A DNA stretch of 9,071 bases from Thiobacillus denitrificans (GTDB lineage: Bacteria > Pseudomonadota > Gammaproteobacteria > Burkholderiales > Thiobacillaceae): NCBI GenBank assembly GCA_002343685.1, contig DDRS01000018.1:1-9071 (forward strand), read 5' to 3'. Position numbers and translations under genes: made by a program. The notes beneath the pieces were generated by a model. That model searched no databases, was not told the origin of the DNA, and worked only from the letters and a program-made list of their open reading frames with translations. The first letter of the stretch is position 1; the number at the start of each line of letters is the position of its first letter. Positions 1 through 5,644 of this stretch are shown piece by piece.

Positions 1-1
1 G

Positions 2-781
2 ACGCGCTTTGCCGCCTGGCAGCGGATCCGGCCGGAAGAGCTGCGCCTGGCGCCCGGCGCAGACATCACGCGGGCACTGGTGATGACCACCCCGGTTCAG
101 CGCACGGTCAACGACTTGCTGCAGATCTCCTTCGCTTGTCCGGGATACGGGCGGCGGGCCTACTCGGTGGCTGGCGTGCCGGGGGCGGCCGTCGGGGAGA
201 AGCTCTACGCGGTGGCGAGCCCCTATGCGCTGCCGTCGATCGACATTCTGGTCAGCGATGCGTCCGGGCGCGAAGTGCGCCACCGCGTGTCGCCGCTGCG
301 GACCGACGACTTCGGCTTCAACCTGGATGCGCCCGTGATCGGCGAACGCTTCCAGGCGCCGGCGGATACCTGGATCGATACCGAGCGCAAGACGGCGCGG
401 CGCGCGGCCTGGGGCACCGACGACGATCTCGAGATCGGCAAGGTCCGCCGCGGCAAGGGCGGCGAGCGCGGAGTGGCGTTCGGCGGGGCGGTGGATGCGT
501 TCGCTGATGTCCGCTCGGTACCGGTACCGGCATTTCTGCCAAGAGCCGGAACGCCGATCGCCGTCGATCATCCGGCGGACGAATCGCTGATGAGCGCGAC
601 GACAGCCTGTCTGCGCATGGCGGCGCTGCTCGGCGAAGAGAACTGGCTGCCGGAGCACTACGCGTGGATCACGCAGAGGTTCGCGGCGGGCATCAGCGAG
701 CCGCAGTTCGCGCGCCTGGCTGAGCAATGGCAGGCGCAACTGGCGGGCGCCGATGCGGCCGGGGAGCGGCGAGCATGCTGA
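2..781 (+). CDS. tnpA: MuA-like DDE transposase, C-terminal part (partial at 5' end)
   Basis: The reading frame is open from the window edge, so the gene starts upstream; 259 codons are visible before the TGA at 779-781. The visible part lacks the DDE catalytic core. It matches the C-terminal half expected of Mu-type transposases: a beta-rich stretch over about residues 40-120 of the visible part (PGYGRRAYSVAG, then EKLYAVASPY and IDILVSDASGREV), consistent with the non-catalytic beta-barrel domain after the DDE fold. A basic, helical tail follows (IDTERKTARRAAWG), with a last helical segment ending ERRAC. In Mu, this end of the protein contacts the MuB ATPase. The stop overlaps the start of the MuB-like gene (ATG at 775), and that partner supports the call. 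The GTG/ATG at 80-85 is internal and should not be taken as the start. The family call rests on context plus general resemblance, since the catalytic domain is not in view. Confidence 0.8.
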   Translation, partial: TRFAAWQRIRPEELRLAPGADITRALVMTTPVQRTVNDLLQISFACPGYGRRAYSVAGVPGAAVGEKLYAVASPYALPSIDILVSDASGREVRHRVSPLRTDDFGFNLDAPVIGERFQAPADTWIDTERKTARRAAWGTDDDLEIGKVRRGKGGERGVAFGGAVDAFADVRSVPVPAFLPRAGTPIAVDHPADESLMSATTACLRMAALLGEENWLPEHYAWITQRFAAGISEPQFARLAEQWQAQLAGADAAGERRAC

Positions 782-2031
782 TCCTGGGCGATGTGCTGGC
801 GCGGCACGGGATTTCACAGGCGACGCTGGCGCGCGAGATGCACTTGTCGCAGGCAGCGGTCAGTCTGCTGGTCCGCCACAACCAATACCCGCGGACGATC
901 CGCCGGCGCGATCTGCGCTCGATGGCCTGTGCGGTGCTCACAAAATTGCGGGTTCCCGTCGAAGAGCTGACGGACCTGTTTCTCGAATCCGAGTCGCCGC
1001 CGGTCGGCGAGACGGAGAAGCTGCCGGCGCTGCCGGCAAAGGCGACGGGGCCGCGCAGCAACGCGGCCCCGTCTGGTAATGCAACCCCACTGGAGAGGTG
1101 CATTGAAATGCTACTACGAAAACAGACGCTGAGCGACGCGGCGCGCCGCAAGTTCGGCATCTTCCGGGATCCGTTCGAAGACCCGACCGAGGCGCGCGAG
1201 GTGTACCTGTCGCGCGACATCCGCTACGTGCGCGAGGCGCTCTGGCAGGTGGCGGCCGGCAACACGAAATTTCTGGCGCTGATTGGCGAGTCGGGCAGCG
1301 GCAAGAGCACGCTGCGCGAGGAGCTTGAGGAGCGGCTGCGTCTGGAGAACCGCCCCGTGCGGCTGATTCAGCCGTACGTGCTGGCGATGGAGGACAGCGA
1401 CCGGAAGGGGCAGTACTTGCGGTCGGATCACATTGCCGAGGCCATCCTGCACGCGGTGGCCAGCGGCGAATCGCCCCGGCGAAGCCCGGAGGCGCGCTTC
1501 CGCCAGGTGCATGAGGCGTTGATCGCGAGCAGCCGGGTTGGGGTGCAGCACCTCCTGGTGATCGAGGAGGCGCATGGTCTGCCGATTCCGACGCTGAAGC
1601 ATCTGAAGCGATTTCTCGAGCTGAAGGACGGCATGCGCCGCTTGCTGTCGGTGCTGCTGATCGGGCAGCCGGAGCTGCGCGACAAGCTGGACGAGCGGCG
1701 CGCCTCGGTACGCGAGGTGGCGCAGCGCTGCCAGATCGTCGGCCTGCCACCGCTCGACGCCAACTTGGGCGAGTACCTGGCGCACCGGTTTACGGCGGCT
1801 GGCCTGGACCTTGCGGCGGTGGTCGAGCCGGCAGCGATCGACGCCTTGATGCAGGCGCTGACGATCCGCCAGCGGACGGGCGCCGGCCCGAACGAGATCG
1901 CAGTCATTTCGCTGACGCACCCGCTGGTGGCGAACAATCTGCTGACGGCGGCAATCAACCAGGCGGCGACGCTCGGCGCGCCCCGCGTGACGGCCGAGCT
2001 GGTGCGCGCCGTGCGGGAGCAGATGCCATGA
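775..2031 (+). CDS. tnpB: MuB-like AAA+ ATPase, transposition target-selection protein with N-terminal HTH
   Basis: This 418-residue protein is the likely partner of TnpA. MuB-type proteins bind DNA in an ATP-dependent way, deliver target DNA and stimulate the transposase. Residues 1-65 form a helix-turn-helix of the Cro/XRE kind (ISQATLAREMHLSQAAVSLL), as in the N-terminal domain of MuB. A Ser/Pro/Ala-rich linker covers about 70-105. The AAA+ module starts near 115: Walker A GESGSGKST at 171-179, and a Walker B-like LLVIEEAHG at 260-268 with Glu264 where Asp is canonical. A sensor-like LLSVLLIGQPELRDKL follows. The ATG at 775 was chosen because GGGGAG lies upstream and it overlaps the tnpA stop; the frame is open back to 727, inside tnpA. 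At 418 residues it is longer than MuB (about 312), mainly through the linker. That linker DNA holds a perfect hairpin and a second, in-frame ATG at 1108 preceded by GGAGAGG, so a shorter product of 307 residues is possible. Confidence 0.92.
   Translation: MLILGDVLARHGISQATLAREMHLSQAAVSLLVRHNQYPRTIRRRDLRSMACAVLTKLRVPVEELTDLFLESESPPVGETEKLPALPAKATGPRSNAAPSGNATPLERCIEMLLRKQTLSDAARRKFGIFRDPFEDPTEAREVYLSRDIRYVREALWQVAAGNTKFLALIGESGSGKSTLREELEERLRLENRPVRLIQPYVLAMEDSDRKGQYLRSDHIAEAILHAVASGESPRRSPEARFRQVHEALIASSRVGVQHLLVIEEAHGLPIPTLKHLKRFLELKDGMRRLLSVLLIGQPELRDKLDERRASVREVAQRCQIVGLPPLDANLGEYLAHRFTAAGLDLAAVVEPAAIDALMQALTIRQRTGAGPNEIAVISLTHPLVANNLLTAAINQAATLGAPRVTAELVRAVREQMP
1044..1073 (+). repeat. 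Perfect 12-bp inverted repeat (hairpin) inside tnpB linker
   Basis: The arms GACGGGGCCGCG (1044-1055) and CGCGGCCCCGTC (1062-1073) are fully complementary and enclose the loop CAGCAA. No T-run follows, so this is not a standard intrinsic terminator. It lies in the low-complexity linker between the HTH and ATPase domains, 35 bases before the in-frame ATG at 1108. In RNA it would be a very stable stem, able to pause ribosomes or affect expression of the downstream half. It may also be a by-product of GC-rich coding; the role is unknown. Confidence 0.75.
1094..1110 (+). promoter_or_regulatory. Possible internal ribosome-binding site and start codon in tnpB
   Basis: GGAGAGG (1092-1098) lies nine bases upstream of an in-frame ATG at 1108-1110. 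The codons beginning there (CTA CTA CGA AAA) are AT-richer than the surrounding gene, as often seen at true gene starts. Starting here would give a 307-residue ATPase without the HTH, with its Walker A lysine near residue 67. The reading frame upstream is intact, so this may be a second start or the scar of a gene fusion; it could also be chance. Confidence 0.35.
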
Positions 2032-2270
2032 GCGAAACGCAAGCGGTCGCGGCTGCCGGACGCCAGGAGCCTGCGGCAGACCGGGATACGGTGAAGAAAC
2101 TGGCCTCGCTGGCCAGCGACCTGGACTGGATCAAGCTCCGGTTCAACCATGCGGACCAGGTCCAGATCGCGCGCGCCGTGCATCTGATGCACGGCGTAGC
2201 GACGCGGATCGACAAGGAACAGAAGTACGGACTCTACTGGAGGGAAGACGATGAAGGTGATGTCCTCTGA
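2028..2270 (+). CDS. Small hypothetical phage protein
   Basis: An 80-residue acidic/basic mixed protein I do not recognise. The ATG overlaps the tnpB stop (ATGA), and GGGAG at 2014-2018 gives a normal ribosome-binding site, so it is probably translationally coupled to tnpB. The N-terminal 20 residues are Ala/Glu/Gln-rich and look disordered. Residues 24-68 are predicted mostly helical (KKLASLASDLDWIKLRF, then a helix containing ARAVHLMHGVATRI), and the C-terminus is acidic (EDDEGD). There is no signal peptide, membrane span or metal-binding motif. It lies in the early region right after the transposition genes, where Mu-type phages carry small, variable accessory genes. The last 20 bases overlap the next gene. 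Confidence 0.75.
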   Translation: MSETQAVAAAGRQEPAADRDTVKKLASLASDLDWIKLRFNHADQVQIARAVHLMHGVATRIDKEQKYGLYWREDDEGDVL

Positions 2271-2628
2271 GATCATCGCGGCGGGTCGGTCGGCGCTTGA
2301 CGACGGCACACCCGAGATGCGCGCGGCGCTGCGAATGGCACAGCAGGCGATCGAGCGGGCGCGCTGCGAGCGCATGCGGCACTTGAGCACGCAACTCGAC
2401 GCCGTGCTGCATGCGGCGACGTATCTGATCGGCGTCGGCATCCGAATCAGGCGCGTGACGGTCGATCGCCGGGCGACGGTGATCCAGGTCGAGAGCACGC
2501 CATTTCTCCATCGCCTCTTCGCCGGCGATTGCGCCTGGCGGGCGCAACACCAGGAGGGTGACGTGACGGTGCACACCTGGTTTGCCATCCGCTACGGCGT
2601 GCGCATCGAGTGGGATGAACGGCAATGA
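2251..2628 (+). CDS. Hypothetical phage protein, helical N-terminus and beta-rich C-terminus
   Basis: A 125-residue protein with no recognised family. The ATG at 2251 was chosen because GGAGGG (2239-2244) lies six bases upstream; a second ATG at 2260 is a less likely alternative. Residues 5-62 look helical (AALRMAQQAIERARCERMRHLSTQLDAVLHAATYL is not quoted in full here; the core is AQQAIERARCERM and LDAVLHAATYL). Residues 63-120 alternate hydrophobic and polar residues in beta-strand fashion (IRIRRVTVDR, ATVIQVES, WFAIRYGVRIEW). It begins inside the end of the previous gene and its stop overlaps the next start (ATGA), so it sits in a tightly coupled cassette. No catalytic motif is visible. 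Function unknown; a DNA-metabolism or host-takeover role would be a guess from position only. Confidence 0.75.
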   Translation: MKVMSSEIIAAGRSALDDGTPEMRAALRMAQQAIERARCERMRHLSTQLDAVLHAATYLIGVGIRIRRVTVDRRATVIQVESTPFLHRLFAGDCAWRAQHQEGDVTVHTWFAIRYGVRIEWDERQ

Positions 2629-2969
2629 TCGTGGCGAACCTGGGCGAGGAGATCGTCTTCTGGGGACAGCTCGCGGTCCTGCTGTTGATCCTGGCGGCAG
2701 CGCTCATCGAGATGGGCCCCGCCATCGCGGAGGCACTGCGGCATCTGCTGCGCGGCGCGTTGCTGGCAGTCGGCCTGATTTCCGGTGTCGTGCTCTGGCT
2801 GCCGGTCTTGCTCGTCTGCATGGCGGCTCGCGCCGTCGGCGCCGCCTGGAGCTGGTGGTGGCGGTTGTGGGTTCGTTTCTGGTGCGCCGTGCGCATCTGT
2901 TGGATCCTCGGCAGGCCCTGGTCGGTCGCGTGGCGCCGGTCGGGCCGGGAGGGGTCACATGGGATCTGA
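2625..2969 (+). CDS. Small membrane protein with Trp/Arg-rich C-terminus
   Basis: A 114-residue protein with two clear hydrophobic spans: about residues 10-28 (VFWGQLAVLLLILAAALI) and 44-72 (GALLAVGLISGVVLWLPVLL and onward). After them, residues 75-103 contain nine tryptophans among arginines (WSWWWRLWVRFW then CWILGRPW and AWRR), an unusual composition that would sit at the membrane interface. The ATG overlaps the previous stop (ATGA), and the end overlaps the start of the SANT-like gene. The ribosome-binding site is weak (GGGATGAA), which fits translational coupling. I recognise no family. A role such as superinfection exclusion or another membrane effect on the host is speculation from topology and position. 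A competing frame at 2582-2974 is Gly/Arg/Pro-rich and looks like a shadow. Confidence 0.7.
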   Translation: MIVANLGEEIVFWGQLAVLLLILAAALIEMGPAIAEALRHLLRGALLAVGLISGVVLWLPVLLVCMAARAVGAAWSWWWRLWVRFWCAVRICWILGRPWSVAWRRSGREGSHGI

Positions 2970-3564
2970 CCTGACCCGAAATCCTGGCCCGCGCAATCGG
3001 CTGCCGTTTTTGGCGGCGCCGACCGCGCATTGCAGAGCTGGACCATTCACGGCCGCGGAAGACGCGACCATTCTGCAACTGCGGGCGGCCGGCCAGACCT
3101 GGCTGAAGATCGCCGAGGCGTTGCGGCGCCCAAGATCATCGGTCGCCAATCGTGGCCGCCGTCTGGGTGCCACGGTTGCCCCACCGGCGTTGACGGACGC
3201 GTCCCAACGGCATCAGCGTGTTCGTTTCAGCCCTGCGGAAGACACCTTCATTCTGCAACGCCGGGCTGCCGGCAACACCTACGGGGAGATCGCCAGGGCG
3301 CTGCAGTGCTCGACCTCGGCGATCGGCGACCGGGCGCGCCTGCTCGCTCCGCCAGGGTCGCAGCCGGTGGCGCAAAGCCAGGCCGTCCAGGCGGCCAAGC
3401 GTCCCCGGTCCGACCCGCTGGGCGGCGAGGTTCTCTGCCTCGGCGGCTGCGGCCGGAAGTGGCTGTCACCAGACCGGATGCGGATCCGGATTTGCCCGCA
3501 ATGCAAACAGCTGCAATCGCGCGGCGGATCTGGGATCCCCGAAGCGCATCTGACGATCGGTTAA
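2959..3564 (+). CDS. Tandem Myb/SANT-like DNA-binding protein with C-terminal zinc knuckle
   Basis: A 201-residue protein. Two helical repeats stand exactly 60 residues apart: residues 30-69 (FTAAEDATILQLRAAGQTW onward) and 90-129 (FSPAEDTFILQRRAAGNTY onward). Ungapped, they share 20 of 40 residues. Each has the FxxxED start, an aromatic residue (Trp48/Tyr108) and the IAxAL helix typical of Myb/SANT or GcrA-like helix-turn-helix units. After a Gln/Arg/Pro linker, Cys160, Cys164, Cys179 and Cys182 (CLGGCG then CPQCK) form a likely zinc-binding knuckle. The start at 2959 has GGGAGG upstream (2947-2952) and overlaps the previous stop; the frame stays open upstream to 2785, inside the membrane gene. 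Likely a DNA-binding regulator of phage or host genes, cytoplasmic; the target is unknown. It is the last gene of the accessory cassette before gam. Confidence 0.8.
   Translation: MGSDLTRNPGPRNRLPFLAAPTAHCRAGPFTAAEDATILQLRAAGQTWLKIAEALRRPRSSVANRGRRLGATVAPPALTDASQRHQRVRFSPAEDTFILQRRAAGNTYGEIARALQCSTSAIGDRARLLAPPGSQPVAQSQAVQAAKRPRSDPLGGEVLCLGGCGRKWLSPDRMRIRICPQCKQLQSRGGSGIPEAHLTIG
3046..3345 (+). repeat. Internal duplication of SANT-like module, 180-bp period
   Basis: The segments at 3046-3165 and 3226-3345 align codon for codon without gaps at a period of 180 bases. Conserved stretches at DNA level include GCGGAAGAC and ATTCTGCAAC. Protein identity between units is about half, so the duplication is old and has diverged, with most change in the third (recognition) helix (RRPRSSVANRGRRL against QCSTSAIGDRARLL). 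Confidence 0.75.
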
Positions 3565-3589
3565 TCGGTTCATAGACAAGGAAACGGAC

Positions 3590-4129
3590 ATGGCAGGAAC
3601 AAAACCCAACAGGGCGCGCTACAAGTCGGTTGCGCCACAGGTGCCGCAGACGCGCGAGGCGGTGACGGATCTGATCTCCGGCATCGGTATCGACAGCCGT
3701 GAACTCACGCTGCTCGAGTGCGAGATGAACGAGACGATCACCCGTATCAAGGAATCGTACGAACAGCGCGCAGAGCCGATCCGGCAACGGATCGACGCAG
3801 CGCAGAGGGGCGTTCAGGGGTGGTGCGACGCGCATCGCGCAGAACTGACCCACGACGGCAGGAGCAAGACGTACAGCTTCGCGAGCGGCGACGTGTGCTG
3901 GCGCACCAGGCCGCCGTCCGTGCGCATCACTGGCGAGGAGCCGGTGAAGGACTCACTGCGGCGCCTGGGTCTCTCGCGCTTCATTCGGGTGCGCGAGGAG
4001 ATCAGCCGGGAGGCGATCCTCAACGAACCGTCTGCCGTGGCACACGTGCCCGGAATCCGCATCAGCCAGCTCGAGGATTTCGTCATCACGCCATTCGAAA
4101 TCGAACTGATCAACGGAGGTGGGGCATGA
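3590..4129 (+). CDS. gam: Gam-like host-nuclease inhibitor / DNA end-protection protein
   Basis: A 179-residue protein of the Mu Gam family. Gam binds double-strand DNA ends as a dimer, shields them from host exonucleases and is related to the Ku end-binding proteins. Visible hallmarks are the long amphipathic helix at about 40-85 (ECEMNETITRIKESYEQRAE), the helix-ending WCDAHRAEL, then the beta segment YSFASGDVCWRTRPPSVRI. A C-terminal helix-strand part follows (LGLSRFIRVREEISREAIL), and a short tail ending in FEIELINGG. The length is normal for the family. The ATG at 3590 has AAGGAAA upstream and follows a 25-base gap after the SANT-like gene. The stop overlaps the HU-like start (ATGA). It belongs to the early, replication-associated block. 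Confidence 0.93.
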   Translation: MAGTKPNRARYKSVAPQVPQTREAVTDLISGIGIDSRELTLLECEMNETITRIKESYEQRAEPIRQRIDAAQRGVQGWCDAHRAELTHDGRSKTYSFASGDVCWRTRPPSVRITGEEPVKDSLRRLGLSRFIRVREEISREAILNEPSAVAHVPGIRISQLEDFVITPFEIELINGGGA

Positions 4130-4431
4130 AGACCGGTCGGCTGATCAAGGATACGGCGGCCTACGCGGATGTCCATCCGGATGTCGTGCGGTCGGTACTG
4201 CAGACCGCCGGCGAGATCATCGCCGCGACGCTGGCGCTGGGCGAGGACGTGCGCCTGGGTTCGTTCGGCCGCCTGCAGATGCGCCGGCGCATCCCACGCC
4301 TGCGACTTCTGCCAGACGGGCGGGAGCTGTCGGTCAAACAGCGCATCGTCCGCCTGCGCCTGTCGCGCGAGACAACCAGATCAATGCGCGAAATCATCGA
4401 TCTCGATCCTCCTGGCGTACGGGAAAGGTGA
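4126..4431 (+). CDS. HU/IHF-like DNA-bending protein
   Basis: A 101-residue protein of the HU/IHF superfamily, architectural proteins that bend DNA. In transposable phages such a protein can assist transpososome assembly. Residues 1-45 form the helical dimerisation body (MKTGRLIKDTAAYADVHPDV, then a helix ending LALGEDV). The key turn LGSFGRLQMRRR (about 45-56) corresponds to the VGFGTFEVRER signature of HU. The beta-arm follows with a proline at its tip (LLPDGRELSVKQ), and strand RIVRLRLS precedes the last helix. The arm is rich in arginine and lacks the usual RNPQTG tip, so binding preference may differ from host HU. GGAGG lies at 4115-4119, and the start overlaps the gam stop. The end overlaps the gemA start. 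Confidence 0.85.
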   Translation: MKTGRLIKDTAAYADVHPDVVRSVLQTAGEIIAATLALGEDVRLGSFGRLQMRRRIPRLRLLPDGRELSVKQRIVRLRLSRETTRSMREIIDLDPPGVRER

Positions 4432-4928
4432 TGGCAGGAGCAGATCGCCGGCCGGCGGCAGAGCGAGTGAAGATGATTGCGGCCATCCATTGCGGTCGCC
4501 GTCAGCTCGCGATCGACGACGAGGCATGGAAGGAGTACCTACGCCAGTCCTTTTCGCTGGAAAGTACAGCGCGTCTCTCGTTTGAACAGCTGCGCGCGGC
4601 GCTCAATCATCTGATTCGCTGCGGCCTCGTCAAGCGCGACGCGGCCGGCGCTCCGATCGTCAATGAGTGGGCGTTCATCGATACCGCGGTGTCCGACCGG
4701 CAGCCATTGCTGCGCAAGCTGTTGATGCAGGCGCGCGCAGCGGGAATCGAGACAGGCATGCAAGTGGCCTACATCGAAGGGATCGCCAAGCAGATGGGTG
4801 GCGCCGGCAAATCGGGCAACGTGCACACGCCGCTGCGCTTCTGCGATGCCTGGCAGCTGCGGCTGATCGTCGCGGCGATGGAGTTCCACCTCAAGCGGAG
4901 GCATCGCGGTGCACCAGCTGACGCCTGA
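4431..4928 (+). CDS. gemA: GemA-like (Mu gp16) early regulatory protein
   Basis: A 165-residue protein matching the GemA/gp16 family (DUF1018) of Mu-like phages. In Mu, GemA alters host gene expression and DNA supercoiling. The family pattern is clear: KMIAAIHCGRRQLAIDDEAW near the N-terminus (residues 13-32), YRQSF-like YLRQSFSLESTARLSFEQL, and the helix LNHLIRCGLVKR. The C-terminal half has YIEGIAKQMGG and LRFCDAWQLRLIVAAMEFH, where a helix close to the end is typical. The ATG at 4431 overlaps the HU-like stop (TGATG). A GTG directly before it (4428) and a GTG at 4467 are other possible starts; GGGAAAGG is very close to the chosen ATG. The end overlaps the Mor-like start. The early-operon position beside mor is the same as in Mu. 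Confidence 0.9.
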   Translation: MAGADRRPAAERVKMIAAIHCGRRQLAIDDEAWKEYLRQSFSLESTARLSFEQLRAALNHLIRCGLVKRDAAGAPIVNEWAFIDTAVSDRQPLLRKLLMQARAAGIETGMQVAYIEGIAKQMGGAGKSGNVHTPLRFCDAWQLRLIVAAMEFHLKRRHRGAPADA

Positions 4929-5370
4929 TGACTGCGTTTCGGTAGGCAGTCTGCTGCCCTACACGGCGCTGGCGCTGATCCGTGAGATCGGCGCAGAGGC
5001 GGCCTGCGCGCTGCTGAATGCGCGGGCCGGCGTGACCTTCGTGGTACCGATTAGCGCAACGGGCAACGTGTTCGGCGCGGCGCGGTGGGTCAACTTGGCC
5101 GCGCTGATCGGCGATGATGCCATGGCCACGCTTGCCGCCAAGCGCGGCGGCCAGCCGCTTTCGGTGCCGGTCTGCAAGGCGGCTCGGGACGAGCTGCGGG
5201 CGCGCAAGATCAGGGCCGAGTACGACCGCCTGACCGCTGGCGGCCTATCCGGCCGGCAGGCCGTCTACGAGATCTGCCTGTGCTTCAGCCCCATCACATC
5301 ACGGGCAGTGGAGCTGATCTGCTCCCGTGGAGATCAAAACCCAGAACGGCAGCAGGAGCTGCCGCTCTGA
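4909..5370 (+). CDS. mor: Mor/C-family middle transcription activator
   Basis: A 153-residue protein with the layout of the Mor transcription activator family. In Mu, Mor binds as a dimer upstream of the middle promoter and recruits RNA polymerase. The N-terminal dimerisation region includes IREIGAEAACALLNARAG (24-41), the strand VTFVVPI, and WVNLAALIGDDAMATLAAKRGG (60-81). LSVPVCKAARDELR leads into the C-terminal helix-turn-helix (about 100-138), KIRAEYDRLTAGGLSGRQAV with the second helix SPITSRAVELIC. The GTG start at 4909 was chosen because GGAGG (4896-4900) is well placed. It overlaps the gemA end by 20 bases. The likely target is the gap after the terminator at 5943-5980. Not recognised as C itself, because it is next to gemA in the early block. 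Confidence 0.82.
   Translation: MHQLTPDDCVSVGSLLPYTALALIREIGAEAACALLNARAGVTFVVPISATGNVFGAARWVNLAALIGDDAMATLAAKRGGQPLSVPVCKAARDELRARKIRAEYDRLTAGGLSGRQAVYEICLCFSPITSRAVELICSRGDQNPERQQELPL
5347..5364 (+). repeat. Short hairpin at the end of mor
   Basis: The arms CGGCAGC (5347-5353) and GCTGCCG (5358-5364) flank the loop AGGA, ending four bases before the mor stop codon. There is no T-run. It may shape the mRNA ahead of the next ribosome-binding site (AAAGGAG at 5373-5379), but could be chance. Confidence 0.4.
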
Positions 5371-5386
5371 CGAAAGGAGATTCAAC

Positions 5387-5644
5387 GTGTTGAAACTGGA
5401 CTTGACGGCGGGCCAGAAGATCGCCTTGTCTGAGCTTTTCGCCGAAGTGGAAGACGGCAACAGCCGCGGCATCGGCAGTGCGATCGTCGCCCAAGTGTGG
5501 CCAGACGGCATCGTCTGCAAACGGGTGTATGGCAAGGCTGGCGCGGCGATCGCGAAAGCCCTCGGCGGCACATGGAAGAAATCGATCCCTTCGGCAGAAA
5601 AACGCATCGCGCAGAGCGTGGAGACACTGGAGGTGGCGCCGTGA
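5387..5644 (+). CDS. Small hypothetical phage protein
   Basis: An 85-residue protein I do not recognise. The GTG at 5387 was chosen because AAAGGAG (5373-5379) stands seven bases upstream; the frame is open earlier (from 5327), but that part lies within mor and has no ribosome-binding site. The protein starts MLKLDLTAGQKIALSELFAE, has a likely strand VAQVWPDGIVCKRVYG in the middle and a basic helical end (KKSIPSAEKRIAQSVETL). There is no membrane span and no metal motif. It follows mor by 16 bases and its stop overlaps the next start (GTGA). It probably belongs to the end of the early transcript. Confidence 0.75.
   Translation: MLKLDLTAGQKIALSELFAEVEDGNSRGIGSAIVAQVWPDGIVCKRVYGKAGAAIAKALGGTWKKSIPSAEKRIAQSVETLEVAP

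Noticed and set aside
516..529. 14-bp palindrome CGGTACCGGTACCG in tnpA
   Set aside because: It is two tandem GGTACC units encoding a Val-Pro-Val-Pro stretch; short, and explained by coding.
2106..2119. 14-bp palindrome TCGCTGGCCAGCGA in the 80-residue gene
   Set aside because: Short GC-rich symmetry from the repeated codons of LASLAS; no context suggests a site.
1428..2588. Long open frame on the minus strand (386 codons) opposite tnpB and the next genes
   Set aside because: It runs antisense to a clear MuB-like ATPase, is rich in Arg/Ser/Cys/Pro and has no recognisable domain. GC-rich coding DNA commonly gives such shadow frames.
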